DNA of 49,269 nucleotides from Deltaproteobacteria bacterium (GCA_030018495.1 JASEFS010000002.1:139359-188627); one strand, 5' to 3'; counted from the first letter of the stretch, positions 32,265 to 41,259 are shown. Numbers and translations are program-made. Notes: a model not told the origin generated them from the sequence alone.

Positions 32265-33398
32265 CTACTGCACTTTCACGTACTTGCCGTTCTTGATTTC
32301 AAAGAGGTACACCCCTTCGGTGCCGGCCCGCTGCACATCGTGTTCTTTGTTGAAGGACAGCTTGCCGGTGACGCCGTCGTAGTCTTTCATCTCATCCAGA
32401 AACTTCTTGATGCCTTCGCTGGTAGGGCCGTTTTTCTTGATGCCTTCCAGAATCATGCCGGTGGCGTCATAGGTCAAGGCCGCGAACATGATGTTCACCG
32501 GCTCTTTGGCCTGCTCGGCCTGGGCGTAATAGTTCTTCTTGAAGGCCTGGTTCTTCGGGGTGTTGTAATCCTCGTCATATTCGCCGGCAATGAGATGGCC
32601 TTCCGCGGCTGCGCCGGCCAGCTTGGCGTATTCCGGGTCCATGTCGCCGTAGACGCCCACGATGCGCTGTTTCAGACCCAACTGCCGGGCCTGGGCGGCA
32701 GCCGGGGCGGTTTCCGGGGTGTAGCCCGGGATGAAGAGAATATCGGGGTTGGCGGCCTTGAGGTTGGTGAGCTGGGCCTTGAAATCACGGGAGCCCCTGA
32801 GGAATGATTCCTCGGCCACTTTTTTGATGCCCAGCTTTTCAAATTCCGCCCCAAAGACCTCGGCGCAGCCTTTGCCGTAAGGTTCATTGGAGAACAGGAT
32901 GGCCACCGTTTTGGGCTTCCAGTTTTTGGCGACATAGGCCGTCAGAGCCTTGGCCTGTGCGTCGATGCGGGAACAGCCCCGGTAGAGGTAGGGGCTGGCG
33001 CCGCTGACCTTAGGAGTGGTGGCCGTGGGGGTGACGAACACCACCTTGGCTTCGTCGGCGCTCTTAAAAGATGCCATGGTCGCGCCCGAAGTCATGGGAC
33101 CGGACAAGGCGATGACCTTGTCCACGTTGATAAGCTTCTGCACCGCGTTCACCGCGGCGGTGGGAGAGTCTTTTTCATCCTCAAAAATAACTTCCACCTT
33201 CTGACCGTTGACGCCGCCGGCCTGGTTGAACTCATCCACCGCCATCTGCACGCCCCGCTTGGCCGGGATGCCGTGCTCCGCGCCGATGGAAAGCCTGAGC
33301 ACCGAGCCGATCTTGACGGGGTCGGCGCCCCAGGCAGGGAAAGTGACCAATAAACCCAGAACACACGCCAATGCCACTATAGCTTTAATTCTCGTCAT
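32265..33398 (-). CDS. ABC transporter substrate-binding protein (LivK-like), second copy
   Basis: This 377-residue periplasmic binding protein of the Leu/Ile/Val type has a signal peptide (IVALACVLGLLVTFPAWG) and a mature N-terminus DPVKIGSVLRLSIGAEHGIPAKRG. The two-lobe core includes SGPMTSGATMASFKSADEAK and SNEPYGKGCAEVF. It binds an amino acid or a carboxylate and delivers it to LivHM. ATG at 33398 has a GGAGG ribosome site (33407-33411); the longer frame lacks this. It is the last gene of the liv/paaK cluster, 96 bp after the second paaK-like gene. It differs clearly from LivK at 40 kb. Confidence 0.86.
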   Translation of the reverse strand: MTRIKAIVALACVLGLLVTFPAWGADPVKIGSVLRLSIGAEHGIPAKRGVQMAVDEFNQAGGVNGQKVEVIFEDEKDSPTAAVNAVQKLINVDKVIALSGPMTSGATMASFKSADEAKVVFVTPTATTPKVSGASPYLYRGCSRIDAQAKALTAYVAKNWKPKTVAILFSNEPYGKGCAEVFGAEFEKLGIKKVAEESFLRGSRDFKAQLTNLKAANPDILFIPGYTPETAPAAAQARQLGLKQRIVGVYGDMDPEYAKLAGAAAEGHLIAGEYDEDYNTPKNQAFKKNYYAQAEQAKEPVNIMFAALTYDATGMILEGIKKNGPTSEGIKKFLDEMKDYDGVTGKLSFNKEHDVQRAGTEGVYLFEIKNGKYVKVQ

Positions 33399-33494
33399 AA
33401 ACCCAACCTCCATTGAGTTTTTTTCTACCATTGAAAAGTTCTGCTCAAATAGGGGCTTATATTAGCACAAGATCGCGTCTTTGCGAAATATTTC

Positions 33495-34757
33495 TCAGTT
33501 TCCCAGCTGACCGCTGCCGATTTCTTTCAAGGTGATGCGCGCGTGGATGCCCAGGTGGTCCTGGAAATAGCGCCGCACCCGGTAGCACAGGCCCTCCAGG
33601 GCCTTGATTTCATCGGAGAACAGGGCCTCGTCCACGGTAATATCCAGGGCCAAAGATTCCAGGCCCGCTTCGGTCTGCACTTCATAGCGCCAATGGGGCA
33701 GGTGGCCCCCCAACAAGTCCTTGAGCAGGCGGCCGATCTGGTCGGGGTGGACCTTGATGCCGCCTACGGAAAAGATGGCGTCCACCCGGCCGCGGATGGG
33801 ACCCAAACGCACCAGGGTCCGGCCGCAGGCGCAGGGCTCCGGATTCAGGGAGGTCAAGTCCCCGCTTCGGAAGCGCACCAGGGGGAAAGCCACGGTGGAC
33901 AGGGTGGTGATCACCAACTCGCCTTCGGCCCCGAGGGGCAGCGCTTCGCCGGTCTCGGGGTCGATGATCTCAGGATAGAAGTGGTCCGCGCAGAAATGAA
34001 AGCCCGCGTTGGCCTCGCAGGAAAAGGCCAATCCCGGCCCCATGACTTCGGTGATGCCGTACGCGGTGGCGATCCTGAGGTGCAGGCCCGCTTCGATCTC
34101 CCGCCGCAGTTCTCCGGGGAGCGGTGCGGCCACCAGAAAAGCCCGTCTCAGGCTCAACTCCGCGGGTGCCAAATTCAGCCGGTCCATAACCGTGAGCAGG
34201 TGCCGGGCGATGGAGGGCGTGGTCACCAGGACCGAGGTTTTGTAGTCCCGCATCACCATGAGCTCTTTGGCGAAATTGAGGGAGGCTGCGGGAATCACCG
34301 AGGCGCCTAAATATTCCGCGCCGGCCATGAGGTCCCGGCGCCAGTTGGCCAAGCCCGGGGGTAGGATGAACTGCACGATGTCGTCCCGGCTGACCCCGGC
34401 TGCGGTGTACAGGCGGGCCAAAAGCTCCTGCCAGAGCTTGAGGTCCTGGGAGGTATAGCCCACCACCAGGGGCTTTTCCGTGGTGCCGGGGGAGGACACG
34501 ATGCGCACGATGTCCCTCAAGGGCACCGCAAAGAGGCCGTAGGGATAATTTTCCGAGAGGTCCTCCCGGGTCGTGAACGGCAGGCGCTGCAGGTCGCCCA
34601 GGTCCCGGATGGCCTCAGGGGCCAGGCCGTGCGAGTCGAACTGGCGGCGGTAGAATTTCACCTGGCGAAAGGCCCGGGTGAGGGTGCTCTGGAGGCGCTC
34701 CAGCTGCAAAAGTTCCAGTTCCTCTGTGGCCATTGCTTCAAATTGGGGCTGGCGCAC
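33495..34757 (-). CDS. phenylacetate-CoA ligase homologue with altered P-loop
   Basis: This 420-residue protein of the PaaK branch of adenylate-forming enzymes keeps NYPYGLFAVPL, the CGRTLVRLGPIRGRVD block and the C-terminal hinge. The AMP-binding loop that reads SSGTTGKP in the first copy is SPGTTEKP here (residues 89-96), with Ser to Pro and Gly to Glu. The following [10 protein letters not shown] region is replaced by PPGLANWRRD, and the usual IIRGVNVFP hinge is FSVGGIKVHP. It may be a ligase for another acid or an inactive binding protein. It lies 7 bp downstream of livF. Confidence 0.78.
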   Translation of the reverse strand: MRQPQFEAMATEELELLQLERLQSTLTRAFRQVKFYRRQFDSHGLAPEAIRDLGDLQRLPFTTREDLSENYPYGLFAVPLRDIVRIVSSPGTTEKPLVVGYTSQDLKLWQELLARLYTAAGVSRDDIVQFILPPGLANWRRDLMAGAEYLGASVIPAASLNFAKELMVMRDYKTSVLVTTPSIARHLLTVMDRLNLAPAELSLRRAFLVAAPLPGELRREIEAGLHLRIATAYGITEVMGPGLAFSCEANAGFHFCADHFYPEIIDPETGEALPLGAEGELVITTLSTVAFPLVRFRSGDLTSLNPEPCACGRTLVRLGPIRGRVDAIFSVGGIKVHPDQIGRLLKDLLGGHLPHWRYEVQTEAGLESLALDITVDEALFSDEIKALEGLCYRVRRYFQDHLGIHARITLKEIGSGQLGN

Positions 34758-34764
34758 GTTCGCT

Positions 34765-35502
34765 TCACCTCCCTTCGGTGAATTCCTTGTAGTCCCGGCC
34801 CAGATAGGCCCGGGTCACCTGGCGGTCGGCCAGAAGGTCCTGGGCGCTGCCGGAAAGAATGATGCGCCCGGTTTCCAGGACATAGGCCCGGTCGGCGATT
34901 TTCAAGGCGGCCCGGGCGTTTTGCTCCACCAGCAAAATGGTCATGCCCTCCTCCCTGAGGCGGGTCAGGGTGGCCAGAATGGTTTCCACCACTAAAGGCG
35001 CCAGCCCCAGGGAGGGCTCATCCAGAAGCAGGAGCTTGGGGCGGGCCATCAGGGCCCGGGCTATGGCCAGCATCTGCTGCTCGCCGCCCGAAAGGGTGCC
35101 GGCCTGCTGCTGCAGGCGTTCCCTGAGTTTGGGGAACAGGAGATAAATCCGCTCCAGGTCCTCCATGATTTCCTGTCTGGGGTGGCGGCGAAAGCGGCGG
35201 TAAGCGCCCAGCTCCAGGTTTTCGGCCACGGTCATGGGGCCGAAAAGCTGCCGCCCTTCCGGGACCTGGGCAATCCCCAGGGACACCAGGTTTTCCGAGG
35301 CCACCCCGATGAGAGAGCGCCCCTGGAAGCTGAGCTCCCCTTCCCGGCGCACCAGGCCGCAGACCGCGTTCAACAGCGTGGTCTTGCCCGCGCCGTTGGC
35401 CCCGATGAGCGCCACGATTTCACCGGCGCGGATGTGGCAGGTCACGCCGCTGAGCGCGGTGACGGAGCCGTAGTAGGCGTAAAGGTTGCGGATTTTTAAC
35501 AT
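34765..35502 (-). CDS. livF: branched-chain amino-acid ABC transporter ATPase LivF
   Basis: This 245-residue ABC ATPase has Walker A GANGAGKTT at about 34-42, the signature LSGGEQQMLAIARALMARP, and Walker B LLLLDEPSLGLAP. The short C-terminus (ILSGSAQDLLADRQVTRAYLG) is that of LivF. It energises the LivHM permease from the cytoplasm. In the usual operon it follows livG directly; here a 1.85-kb stretch with a broken AT-rich gene lies between. The second paaK-like gene follows after 7 bp. Confidence 0.93.
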   Translation of the reverse strand: MLKIRNLYAYYGSVTALSGVTCHIRAGEIVALIGANGAGKTTLLNAVCGLVRREGELSFQGRSLIGVASENLVSLGIAQVPEGRQLFGPMTVAENLELGAYRRFRRHPRQEIMEDLERIYLLFPKLRERLQQQAGTLSGGEQQMLAIARALMARPKLLLLDEPSLGLAPLVVETILATLTRLREEGMTILLVEQNARAALKIADRAYVLETGRIILSGSAQDLLADRQVTRAYLGRDYKEFTEGR

Positions 35503-35517
35503 GTTAAACTTGAAAAG

Positions 35518-37048
35518 TTACTTGCCCTGCAAGGGATTACCAAAAACCACACTATCCTCAAAATTTTGCAAAACCGGCAAACCGGCCTTGGATTCAAGTT
35601 CCTCGAGTGAAGGTAAATACCATCGCCAGGTTACTTTTCGCAAGTAAACGATAATTGCCTGATCGGTTAAAACTGACTGAACCATTTGGTTGAATTGTTT
35701 TTCATAATTGCCGTTGGGCAAATGCGTTATGGGGTCAATTTTCTCAGGGATTCTAACAGCTTTTTGCCCTGTAAAAAACCATATTAAATCTTCGCCGTTT
35801 GAATAAACAACCTTATTGTCAAAATAACTTAAGAAGGGCCATGTTGGTGATTTTTTCCAATTTATTGAGTTAAAGCCTATACCGTTATGATGAACGTCAA
35901 TTGCATTACTGATTGTGACAGTGCTGTTAATAAAGATGGACAAGCATAAAAAAGCGATAAAAAAATGCCATGTGCGCTTATTATTTGCCGTGTCTGCGAT
36001 AATCCAAAAAGTCAACATAAAAATACAGAACAAGGATATCAAGGCCGGCGACAACATGCGCCCATCAAGAGGAATCTTTGCATCAAAAAAAGATATAGAG
36101 ACGATAATTAAGAAAATATAATTTAATAAAAATAAAATATTTATAAAATAAAATACAATTAAAAAAGATTTATTTATATTTAATGGAGGTTTTTTTGTAA
36201 ATAAATAGAACAAAGAAGCTAATAATAAAATAAGGATAATACAAAATAAGAATCCCTTCATAATTGGATGAAGGTCTATAGGTAAAATTAAATAAATAAC
36301 CGTAGTAATTCCCTAGCTTAAGATTGCCAATCCCGATCGGATGCACCGATATGGACCTGTTTGTTGCCGATTCGGCTACTAACATGTTGCGGATTAGAAA
36401 GATAGCCAAAGGCAGAGACGCAATAGTAACAGCAGAGTAAATTTTTTTAATCTTATTTCTTAAAGAGCCGTCTCCGAAAATTAGAACAACGACAGCTATG
36501 GTAGGCAATAAGGTGACGCCGATATAGCGGGTTGTGAGAGCCATACTTGCTACAAAGGATGCCACAAGCAGCAAGTAAAACTTACCGCTTATAATATGAA
36601 AGGAAAGTAAAATTATGGTAGATAGAGTAAAGGCAATGAAGGCCGGCTCTGACCACGCCATTGTATGCACGGAGAAAAATGTTGCTGATGATAAAAAGAA
36701 AAAAAGGGTGGAGCAAACAGCGGACAAATCATTATTCGTGCATATCTGAATAGCCAGACATAAAAGAATAATATTGGCGCCGGTAAAAAATGCGCTAAGC
36801 AAGCGAGTAGCTTGAAGCAGGTCTCCTTTTTGAAAGAAGCCCGCAACCGCTATCAGTAGAGGATAAATTGGCGGGAAGTGGGTCAATGGCTTATTACTTT
36901 CGTAAAAACCCTCCCCTGAAAGGAGGCTTTGTGCAGTTTTGAGGTAAACTATGCTGTCCTGGCTTATGCCCGGCCCCCAAGCGATTATCCAGTACATCAG
37001 TAAAGAAGCACAAATGCCGGAGATTATAATTATTGTTCTGATAGGCAT
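35518..37048 (-). pseudogene. frameshifted AT-rich GT39-like membrane glycosyltransferase
   Basis: Two overlapping minus-strand frames, 36170-37048 and 35518-36261, read together as one polytopic protein of about 500 residues. The first half has GPGISQDSIVYLKTAQSLLSG and HFPPIYPLLIAV, the start typical of bacterial GT39-like glycosyltransferases. The second half continues membrane helices and a soluble tail. The frames cross between 36170 and 36312, so a one-base shift breaks the gene, or there is a sequencing error. Base composition is strikingly AT-rich compared with all neighbours. It sits between livG and livF, so it looks like a foreign insertion into the operon. Confidence 0.75.
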
Positions 37049-37240
37049 GGCTTCGAGAGCAGTCTAATCCTTGCGGCTACCTTCCAAGCAGCACTGGCGG
37101 GACGCCTGTGCCACCTGGCCTGGTTGGTTTCAAAAAAGAAAAGGTTTTTCCCACGACTATTTTGCATCAAAAACTAAAACAAAAAAGGGAAAACCGGAAA
37201 CCGGGAATTATTAAAAAACATAGCAAAATAGAACAGGGAA
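37049..37240. other. non-coding left part of a 304-bp space between livG and the glycosyltransferase remnant
   Basis: No gene is visible. It holds the palindromic element at 37097-37117, an A-rich stretch, and at its end the beginning of the heptamer tract at 37241. Open frames on both strands here are translations of the repeats and are not genes. Confidence 0.6.
37097..37117. repeat. palindromic element GGCGGGACGCCTGTGCCACCT
   Basis: This is a copy, in reverse orientation, of the element at 24600-24625 (AGACGCCTGTGCCACC against GGTGGCACAGGCGTCT), with slightly decayed arms. It lies just upstream of the broken glycosyltransferase. Confidence 0.55.
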
Positions 37241-37347
37241 CCCAAAAGCCGAAAACCCGAAACCAAAACCCGAAACCAAAAACCAAAAACCAAAAACCAA
37301 AAACTGAAAACTGAAAACTGAAAACTGAAAACTGAAAACTGAAAACC
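37241..37347. repeat. long heptamer array AAAACCA/AAAACTG
   Basis: About fifteen 7-bp units run almost without break. The first part uses words such as CCGAAAA and ACCAAAA, then AAAACTG is repeated six or seven times to the end (GAAAACCGCC). It stops 5 bp before the livG stop. It is the longest array in the window and is the A-rich member of the heptamer group also seen at 20371, 22846 and 30731. Confidence 0.9.
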
Positions 37348-37352
37348 GCCTT

Positions 37353-38129
37353 TCACCCCTGCCAATCCGTCCCTAAATACGCGGCGATGACCTCCGGGTG
37401 CTTCTGGATGGCCCGGGGCGGGCCTTCGGCGATGAGGCGGCCGTAATTGAGCACCGCGATGTCGTCGGCCACCTCCATGGTCAGGCTCATGTCGTGCTCC
37501 ACCAAAAGAATAGTAATGCCCCGGTCCCGAAGGGTCAGAATCATTTCACCCAGGCGCTCGGTTTCCACTCTGTCCAGGCCCGAAGCAGGTTCGTCCAGGA
37601 GCAGGAGGCTGGGCTCCGAAGCCAGACTCCGGGCGATTTCCAGGAGACGTTTGAGGCCCAGGGGCAGCACCGCGGCGGGTTGAGCCGCGCGGTCGGCCAG
37701 ACCCACGAATTCCAGGGCCTCCAACGCTTTGTCCCTGATGGCTGCCTCCTCCCGGCGGGCCCAGGGCAGGCGCAGGCCCCCGGAAAATAAGCCCGCCCGG
37801 CTCAGCCGGTGGCGTCCCACCATGACGTTTTCCAGGACCGTCATGTGATCGAAAAGCTGAACCAACTGGAAAGTCCGGGCAATACCCAAAGAGGCCACCG
37901 CGTAAGCCGGAAGGCTCTGGATTTCCTGCTCCCGGTAAAGAATGCGGCCGCGCTGGGGGGCCAAAAAGCCGGTGATGAGATTGAAGAGCGTCGTCTTGCC
38001 GGCGCCGTTGGGGCCGATGACGGCCTTGACCAATCCGGCCGGGACCCCGAAGCTGATGTCGTTCACGGCCATCAGGCCGCCGAAGGCGAGGCTTACGTCC
38101 TCCAGTTGCAGCAGCCTTGTTTCAGACAG
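37353..38129 (-). CDS. livG: branched-chain amino-acid ABC transporter ATPase LivG, probable CTG start
   Basis: This 258-residue ABC ATPase has FGGLMAVNDISF, Walker A GPNGAGKTT, the Leu-rich signature region, and Walker B LLLLDEPASGLDRVE. The first ATG (38072) would delete the first beta-strand and the FGG aromatic loop that contacts ATP. The frame is open back to 38186 with no ATG, GTG or TTG. A strong AAGGAGGGG site (38136-38144) stands 6 bases before CTG at 38129, which gives a normal N-terminus SETRLLQLEDVSLAFGG and an 8-bp overlap with livM. I take CTG as the start. Confidence 0.85.
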   Translation of the reverse strand: MSETRLLQLEDVSLAFGGLMAVNDISFGVPAGLVKAVIGPNGAGKTTLFNLITGFLAPQRGRILYREQEIQSLPAYAVASLGIARTFQLVQLFDHMTVLENVMVGRHRLSRAGLFSGGLRLPWARREEAAIRDKALEALEFVGLADRAAQPAAVLPLGLKRLLEIARSLASEPSLLLLDEPASGLDRVETERLGEMILTLRDRGITILLVEHDMSLTMEVADDIAVLNYGRLIAEGPPRAIQKHPEVIAAYLGTDWQG

Positions 38130-39090
38130 GGAAAGCCCCTCCTTGGCGCTTATAGCGGCGGAATTCCTTGAGGTCCAGAAGGCCCCTTACCAGGCCCCGG
38201 GGCAGGAAGATCATAACTACCATCAAAATGCCGCCGAAGATGACCACTTCAAAGTCATGGAAAAACACCAGAACCTCAGGCAAGATGGTGAGAACCCCGG
38301 CGCCCAGCAGAGACCCCCAGACGCTGGCCATGCCCCCCACCACCACCATGGTGACCAGTTTTATGGAAAACATAATATCGAAGGAAGAGGGGGCGATGAA
38401 GTTCATGGTATGGGCGAAAAGGCTGCCGGCCAGCGAAGCATAGAGGGCGCTCCAGACGAAGATCAACAGTTTGAGGCGCTGAGTGTTTACTCCCAGGGAT
38501 TCGGCCGCGGCCTCGCTGTCGTGAAGGGCGCGGAGCGCCCGGCCGATGCGGGAATCCACGATAGAGGCGCTTAAAATCAGGATGAGGATGACCACCATCC
38601 ATATTAGCAGGTAAAGTTTCCAAGGGGTGTCAAAGGATAAGCCGGCCAGATGGAGAGCGGGAATGCCGGCCAGACCGGAGGGGCCGCCGGTCCAGGCCTG
38701 AGCTTCGGTGAACACGATATAAACGATGACGCCGAAGCCCAAGGTGGCCATGGCGAGATAGTAGCCCCGAAGCTTCAGGGCCGGGATGCCGATGAGAAAC
38801 GCCGCGACTCCGGAAATAATCATGCCGGCCAGCATGGCCAGCCAGGGATTGAGGCCGTAGGTGACCGTGAGAATGCCGGAAGTGTAAGCTCCCAGACCGA
38901 AGAACGCGGCATGCCCCAGGGAAATCTGGCCGGCGTAGCCCATGAGGAGATTCAGACCCACCACCAGCAGGGTGTGAATACCGATGAAATTGAGCAGGGT
39001 CAGGTAATACTCGTTCTCCATCAGGAGGGCAATCAGAAATACCGCGGCGGTGAACAGGAGCCAGCGGTTCAACAGGCGCGGCAGCCTCAT
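38122..39090 (-). CDS. livM: branched-chain amino-acid ABC transporter permease LivM
   Basis: This 322-residue permease has about nine or ten membrane helices and the family motif GYAGQISLGHAAFFGLGAYTSG near residue 50, plus GMASVWGSLLGAGVLTILPE in the last third, the LivM coupling region. It pairs with LivH in the inner membrane. It overlaps livH by 4 bp at its start (ATGA) and livG at its end. Substrate range follows the binding proteins, not this subunit. Confidence 0.93.
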   Translation of the reverse strand: MRLPRLLNRWLLFTAAVFLIALLMENEYYLTLLNFIGIHTLLVVGLNLLMGYAGQISLGHAAFFGLGAYTSGILTVTYGLNPWLAMLAGMIISGVAAFLIGIPALKLRGYYLAMATLGFGVIVYIVFTEAQAWTGGPSGLAGIPALHLAGLSFDTPWKLYLLIWMVVILILILSASIVDSRIGRALRALHDSEAAAESLGVNTQRLKLLIFVWSALYASLAGSLFAHTMNFIAPSSFDIMFSIKLVTMVVVGGMASVWGSLLGAGVLTILPEVLVFFHDFEVVIFGGILMVVMIFLPRGLVRGLLDLKEFRRYKRQGGAFPV

Positions 39091-39956
39091 TGCTTGCCCC
39101 CCAGGAGTCCTTGGGGCCGGATGAAGAGGGCTACCAGGAGGATCAAAAAGGCCACCGCGTCCCGGTAGCCGGAGGAGATAAGGCCGCTGGCCAGAGATTC
39201 GGCAACCCCCAACAAGAGTCCCCCCAAGACTCCGCCCAGGATGCTGCCCAGACCTCCGAGGATGGCGGCCGAGAAGCCCTTTAAACCCAGCATGGTGCCC
39301 ATATCATATACGCCAAGGGTCAACGGCGCGATGAGGATGCCGCCCGCGGCCCCCAGCGCGGCGCTGAGGCCGAAGGAAAGCTGCACCATGCGGCCGGTGG
39401 AGATGCCCACCAGCCGGGCGGCCCGAGGATTATAAGCGCAAGCCCGCATGGCCTTGCCCACCAGCGTCAGGCGGAGAAAGGCTTCCAGGAACAGCACCAA
39501 AAGAGCCCCCACGCCTAAAACCCAGAGATTTTGCGGGAGAATGGTGGCGGGGCCGAGACCGATGGGCACGTTGCTGGTAAAGGGCGGCAGGCTGTAAGGG
39601 TCCTTGCCCCACAGGAGCATGGCAATCCCTTTGATGAACACCGCGCCGCCCACGGTGATAATAATCAGGCTGATGGGGCTGGGGTCCCGCACAGGGCGCA
39701 GCGCCAAACGCTCAAAAACCAGCCCTATAACGGTGACCATGGCCACCCCGCCGGCAAAGGCCAGGGGCAGGGAAGGGTTCACGTGGTAAATGCTGATGGC
39801 GCACAGGGCCCCCAACATGACCATTTCGCCCTGGGCGAAGTTGATAATGGTGGTGGCGTTGTAGATGATGCCGAAACCCAGGGCGATAAGCGCGTAAATG
39901 GCGCCGTTGGTAAGGCCGGAGATCAGGTATTGGAGAAGGGGTGCAAGAATTTCCAA
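39087..39956 (-). CDS. livH: branched-chain amino-acid ABC transporter permease LivH
   Basis: This 289-residue permease has about eight helices with GLTNGAIYALIALGFGIIYNATTIINFAQGEMVMLGA at the start and LGGLGSILGGVLGGLLLGVAESL near the end, both typical of LivH. It forms the channel with LivM. It is separated from livK by 124 bp, which hold a pair of inverted heptamer arrays, although both genes must belong to one transcription unit. Confidence 0.93.
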   Translation of the reverse strand: MEILAPLLQYLISGLTNGAIYALIALGFGIIYNATTIINFAQGEMVMLGALCAISIYHVNPSLPLAFAGGVAMVTVIGLVFERLALRPVRDPSPISLIIITVGGAVFIKGIAMLLWGKDPYSLPPFTSNVPIGLGPATILPQNLWVLGVGALLVLFLEAFLRLTLVGKAMRACAYNPRAARLVGISTGRMVQLSFGLSAALGAAGGILIAPLTLGVYDMGTMLGLKGFSAAILGGLGSILGGVLGGLLLGVAESLASGLISSGYRDAVAFLILLVALFIRPQGLLGGKQ

Positions 39957-39958
39957 GG

Positions 39959-40000
39959 CAGTGGTCAGTGATCAGTGGTCAGTGGCCAGTGGCCAGTAAT
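39959..40000. repeat. heptamer array CAGTGGT, arm next to livH
   Basis: Six 7-bp units: CAGTGGT, CAGTGAT, CAGTGGT, CAGTGGC, CAGTGGC, CAGTAAT. The arm at 40048-40079 is its inverted counterpart, giving a potential imperfect stem with a loop of about 47 bases. Confidence 0.85.
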
Positions 40001-40047
40001 ATATGTTTCCACCGGCAGCCAGGAATGGCATTTTCCTGACCGCGGCT

Positions 40048-40079
40048 ACTGGCCACTGGTAGCTGGTAACTGGCAACTT
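40048..40079. repeat. heptamer array ACTGGCC, arm next to livK
   Basis: Units ACTGGCC, ACTGGTA, GCTGGTA, ACTGGCA, ACTT end one base before the livK stop codon. Read in reverse complement the words are (T/G)(A/G)CCAGT, matching the CAGTGGC words of the other arm. Confidence 0.82.
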
Positions 40080-40080
40080 G

Positions 40081-41241
40081 TTATTCAATAAGCTTAAAAT
40101 CGCCTTTCTCGATCTTAACCATGACAAAGGCTTCAGGGGTCAGGCCGTTGTGGTCCTCAGGGCTCATGTTAAAGACGCCGCTGACTCCCACAAAATTCTT
40201 GGTCTGCTCCAGGGCGGCCCTGATCTTGGCCCGGTCGGCCCCGGCCTTCTCCAAGGCCTGGGCCAGCATCATCATGGCATCATAGGCATAGCCGCCGAAG
40301 CTTGAGGCCGGTTTGTTATACTGGGCCTGGTACTTCTTGTCATATTCCTGGCAAACGGCCTTTTGCGGGTCAGTGTCGGGAAGGAGGGGGTAAACCACCA
40401 GCTTGCCGGCCGGCATCATGATGCCGTCCGCCGCGTCTCCCGCCAGTTCGATGAATTTCCTGGAGGCCGCGCCATGGCTCTGAATGAGGGGAATAGTCAC
40501 GCCCAGCTGCTTCATGTTTTTGGCAACCAGGGCCGGGGCGGGACCCGTGCCCCAGCAAATGACCGTCTGGGCGTCGGTGCCCCGGATTTTGGTGAGCTGC
40601 GGGGTCATGTCAGTATCCTTTTCCCCAAACACTTCTTGAGCCACCACCTGAATGCCGTATTCCTCGGCCTGCTTGGTCAGCTGCTCTTTTCCGGATACGC
40701 CGAAGCCGGTGGACACGGTGAGGATGGCCACCTTGGTCAGGTTATGCTGCTTCAGATATTGATAAATCCGGCTCACCGCCATGGCGTCGGTCTGCGCGGT
40801 TTTAAAGGTCCAGACGCGCTCTTTGGCCGGGGAAGTGATGCCGATGCCCGCGGCGCAGGAAATGAGGGGGGTTTTGGCCTGCTGGGTGATGGGCAAAACC
40901 GCCATGGAGGTATGGGTGAGGCTGGGGCCGATGATGGTAAGGGCCTGGTCTTTCTTGAGAAGTTTTTCGGCGTGCAGCCGGGCCTTGGTCACGTCGCCCT
41001 CGTCATCGTAGATCACGACCTTCACGGGATTGCCTTTGATGCCACCCTTGGCGTTCAGTTCCGCGGCCAGCATCTCCATGGTGTTGCGTTCGGGCTCCCC
41101 CAAATAGGAGGCAGGTCCGGTGATGGAAAAGATGCCGCCGATGACATAAGGTTTTTTCTCGGCCTTGGCTCCGGCCGCACCGAAGCAGATCAAACCGGCC
41201 ATTATGACTGCCACTAATACGAGAGACGCTCTGGACTTCAT
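40081..41241 (-). CDS. livK: ABC transporter substrate-binding protein LivK
   Basis: This 386-residue protein has a signal peptide (VAVIMAGLICFGAAGAKA) and a Leu/Ile/Val-binding fold: PYVIGGIFSITGPASYLGEPERN, IGPSLTHTSMAVLPITQQAKTPLISCAAG, and a Tyr-rich C-terminal lobe. It captures the substrate in the periplasm for LivHMGF. The context with two PaaK-like ligases and an ACT protein suggests an aryl or branched-chain acid or amino acid. It is flanked on both sides by inverted heptamer pairs, unlike the other liv genes. Confidence 0.88.
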   Translation of the reverse strand: MKSRASLVLVAVIMAGLICFGAAGAKAEKKPYVIGGIFSITGPASYLGEPERNTMEMLAAELNAKGGIKGNPVKVVIYDDEGDVTKARLHAEKLLKKDQALTIIGPSLTHTSMAVLPITQQAKTPLISCAAGIGITSPAKERVWTFKTAQTDAMAVSRIYQYLKQHNLTKVAILTVSTGFGVSGKEQLTKQAEEYGIQVVAQEVFGEKDTDMTPQLTKIRGTDAQTVICWGTGPAPALVAKNMKQLGVTIPLIQSHGAASRKFIELAGDAADGIMMPAGKLVVYPLLPDTDPQKAVCQEYDKKYQAQYNKPASSFGGYAYDAMMMLAQALEKAGADRAKIRAALEQTKNFVGVSGVFNMSPEDHNGLTPEAFVMVKIEKGDFKLIE

Positions 41242-41259
41242 GGTCTTCCTCCTTGGTGG

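Noticed and set aside
37108-37314. Open frame of 68 codons made of Lys, Pro, Asn and Gln
   Set aside because: It is the translation of the A-rich heptamer array; repeated peptide units mirror the 7-bp word.
37241-37347. Possible CRISPR array
   Set aside because: The unit is 7 bp with no spacers; no cas genes lie in the window.
38072-38072. ATG at 38072 as the start of livG
   Set aside because: It removes the first strand of the ATPase and lacks a ribosome site; CTG at 38129 has a strong one.
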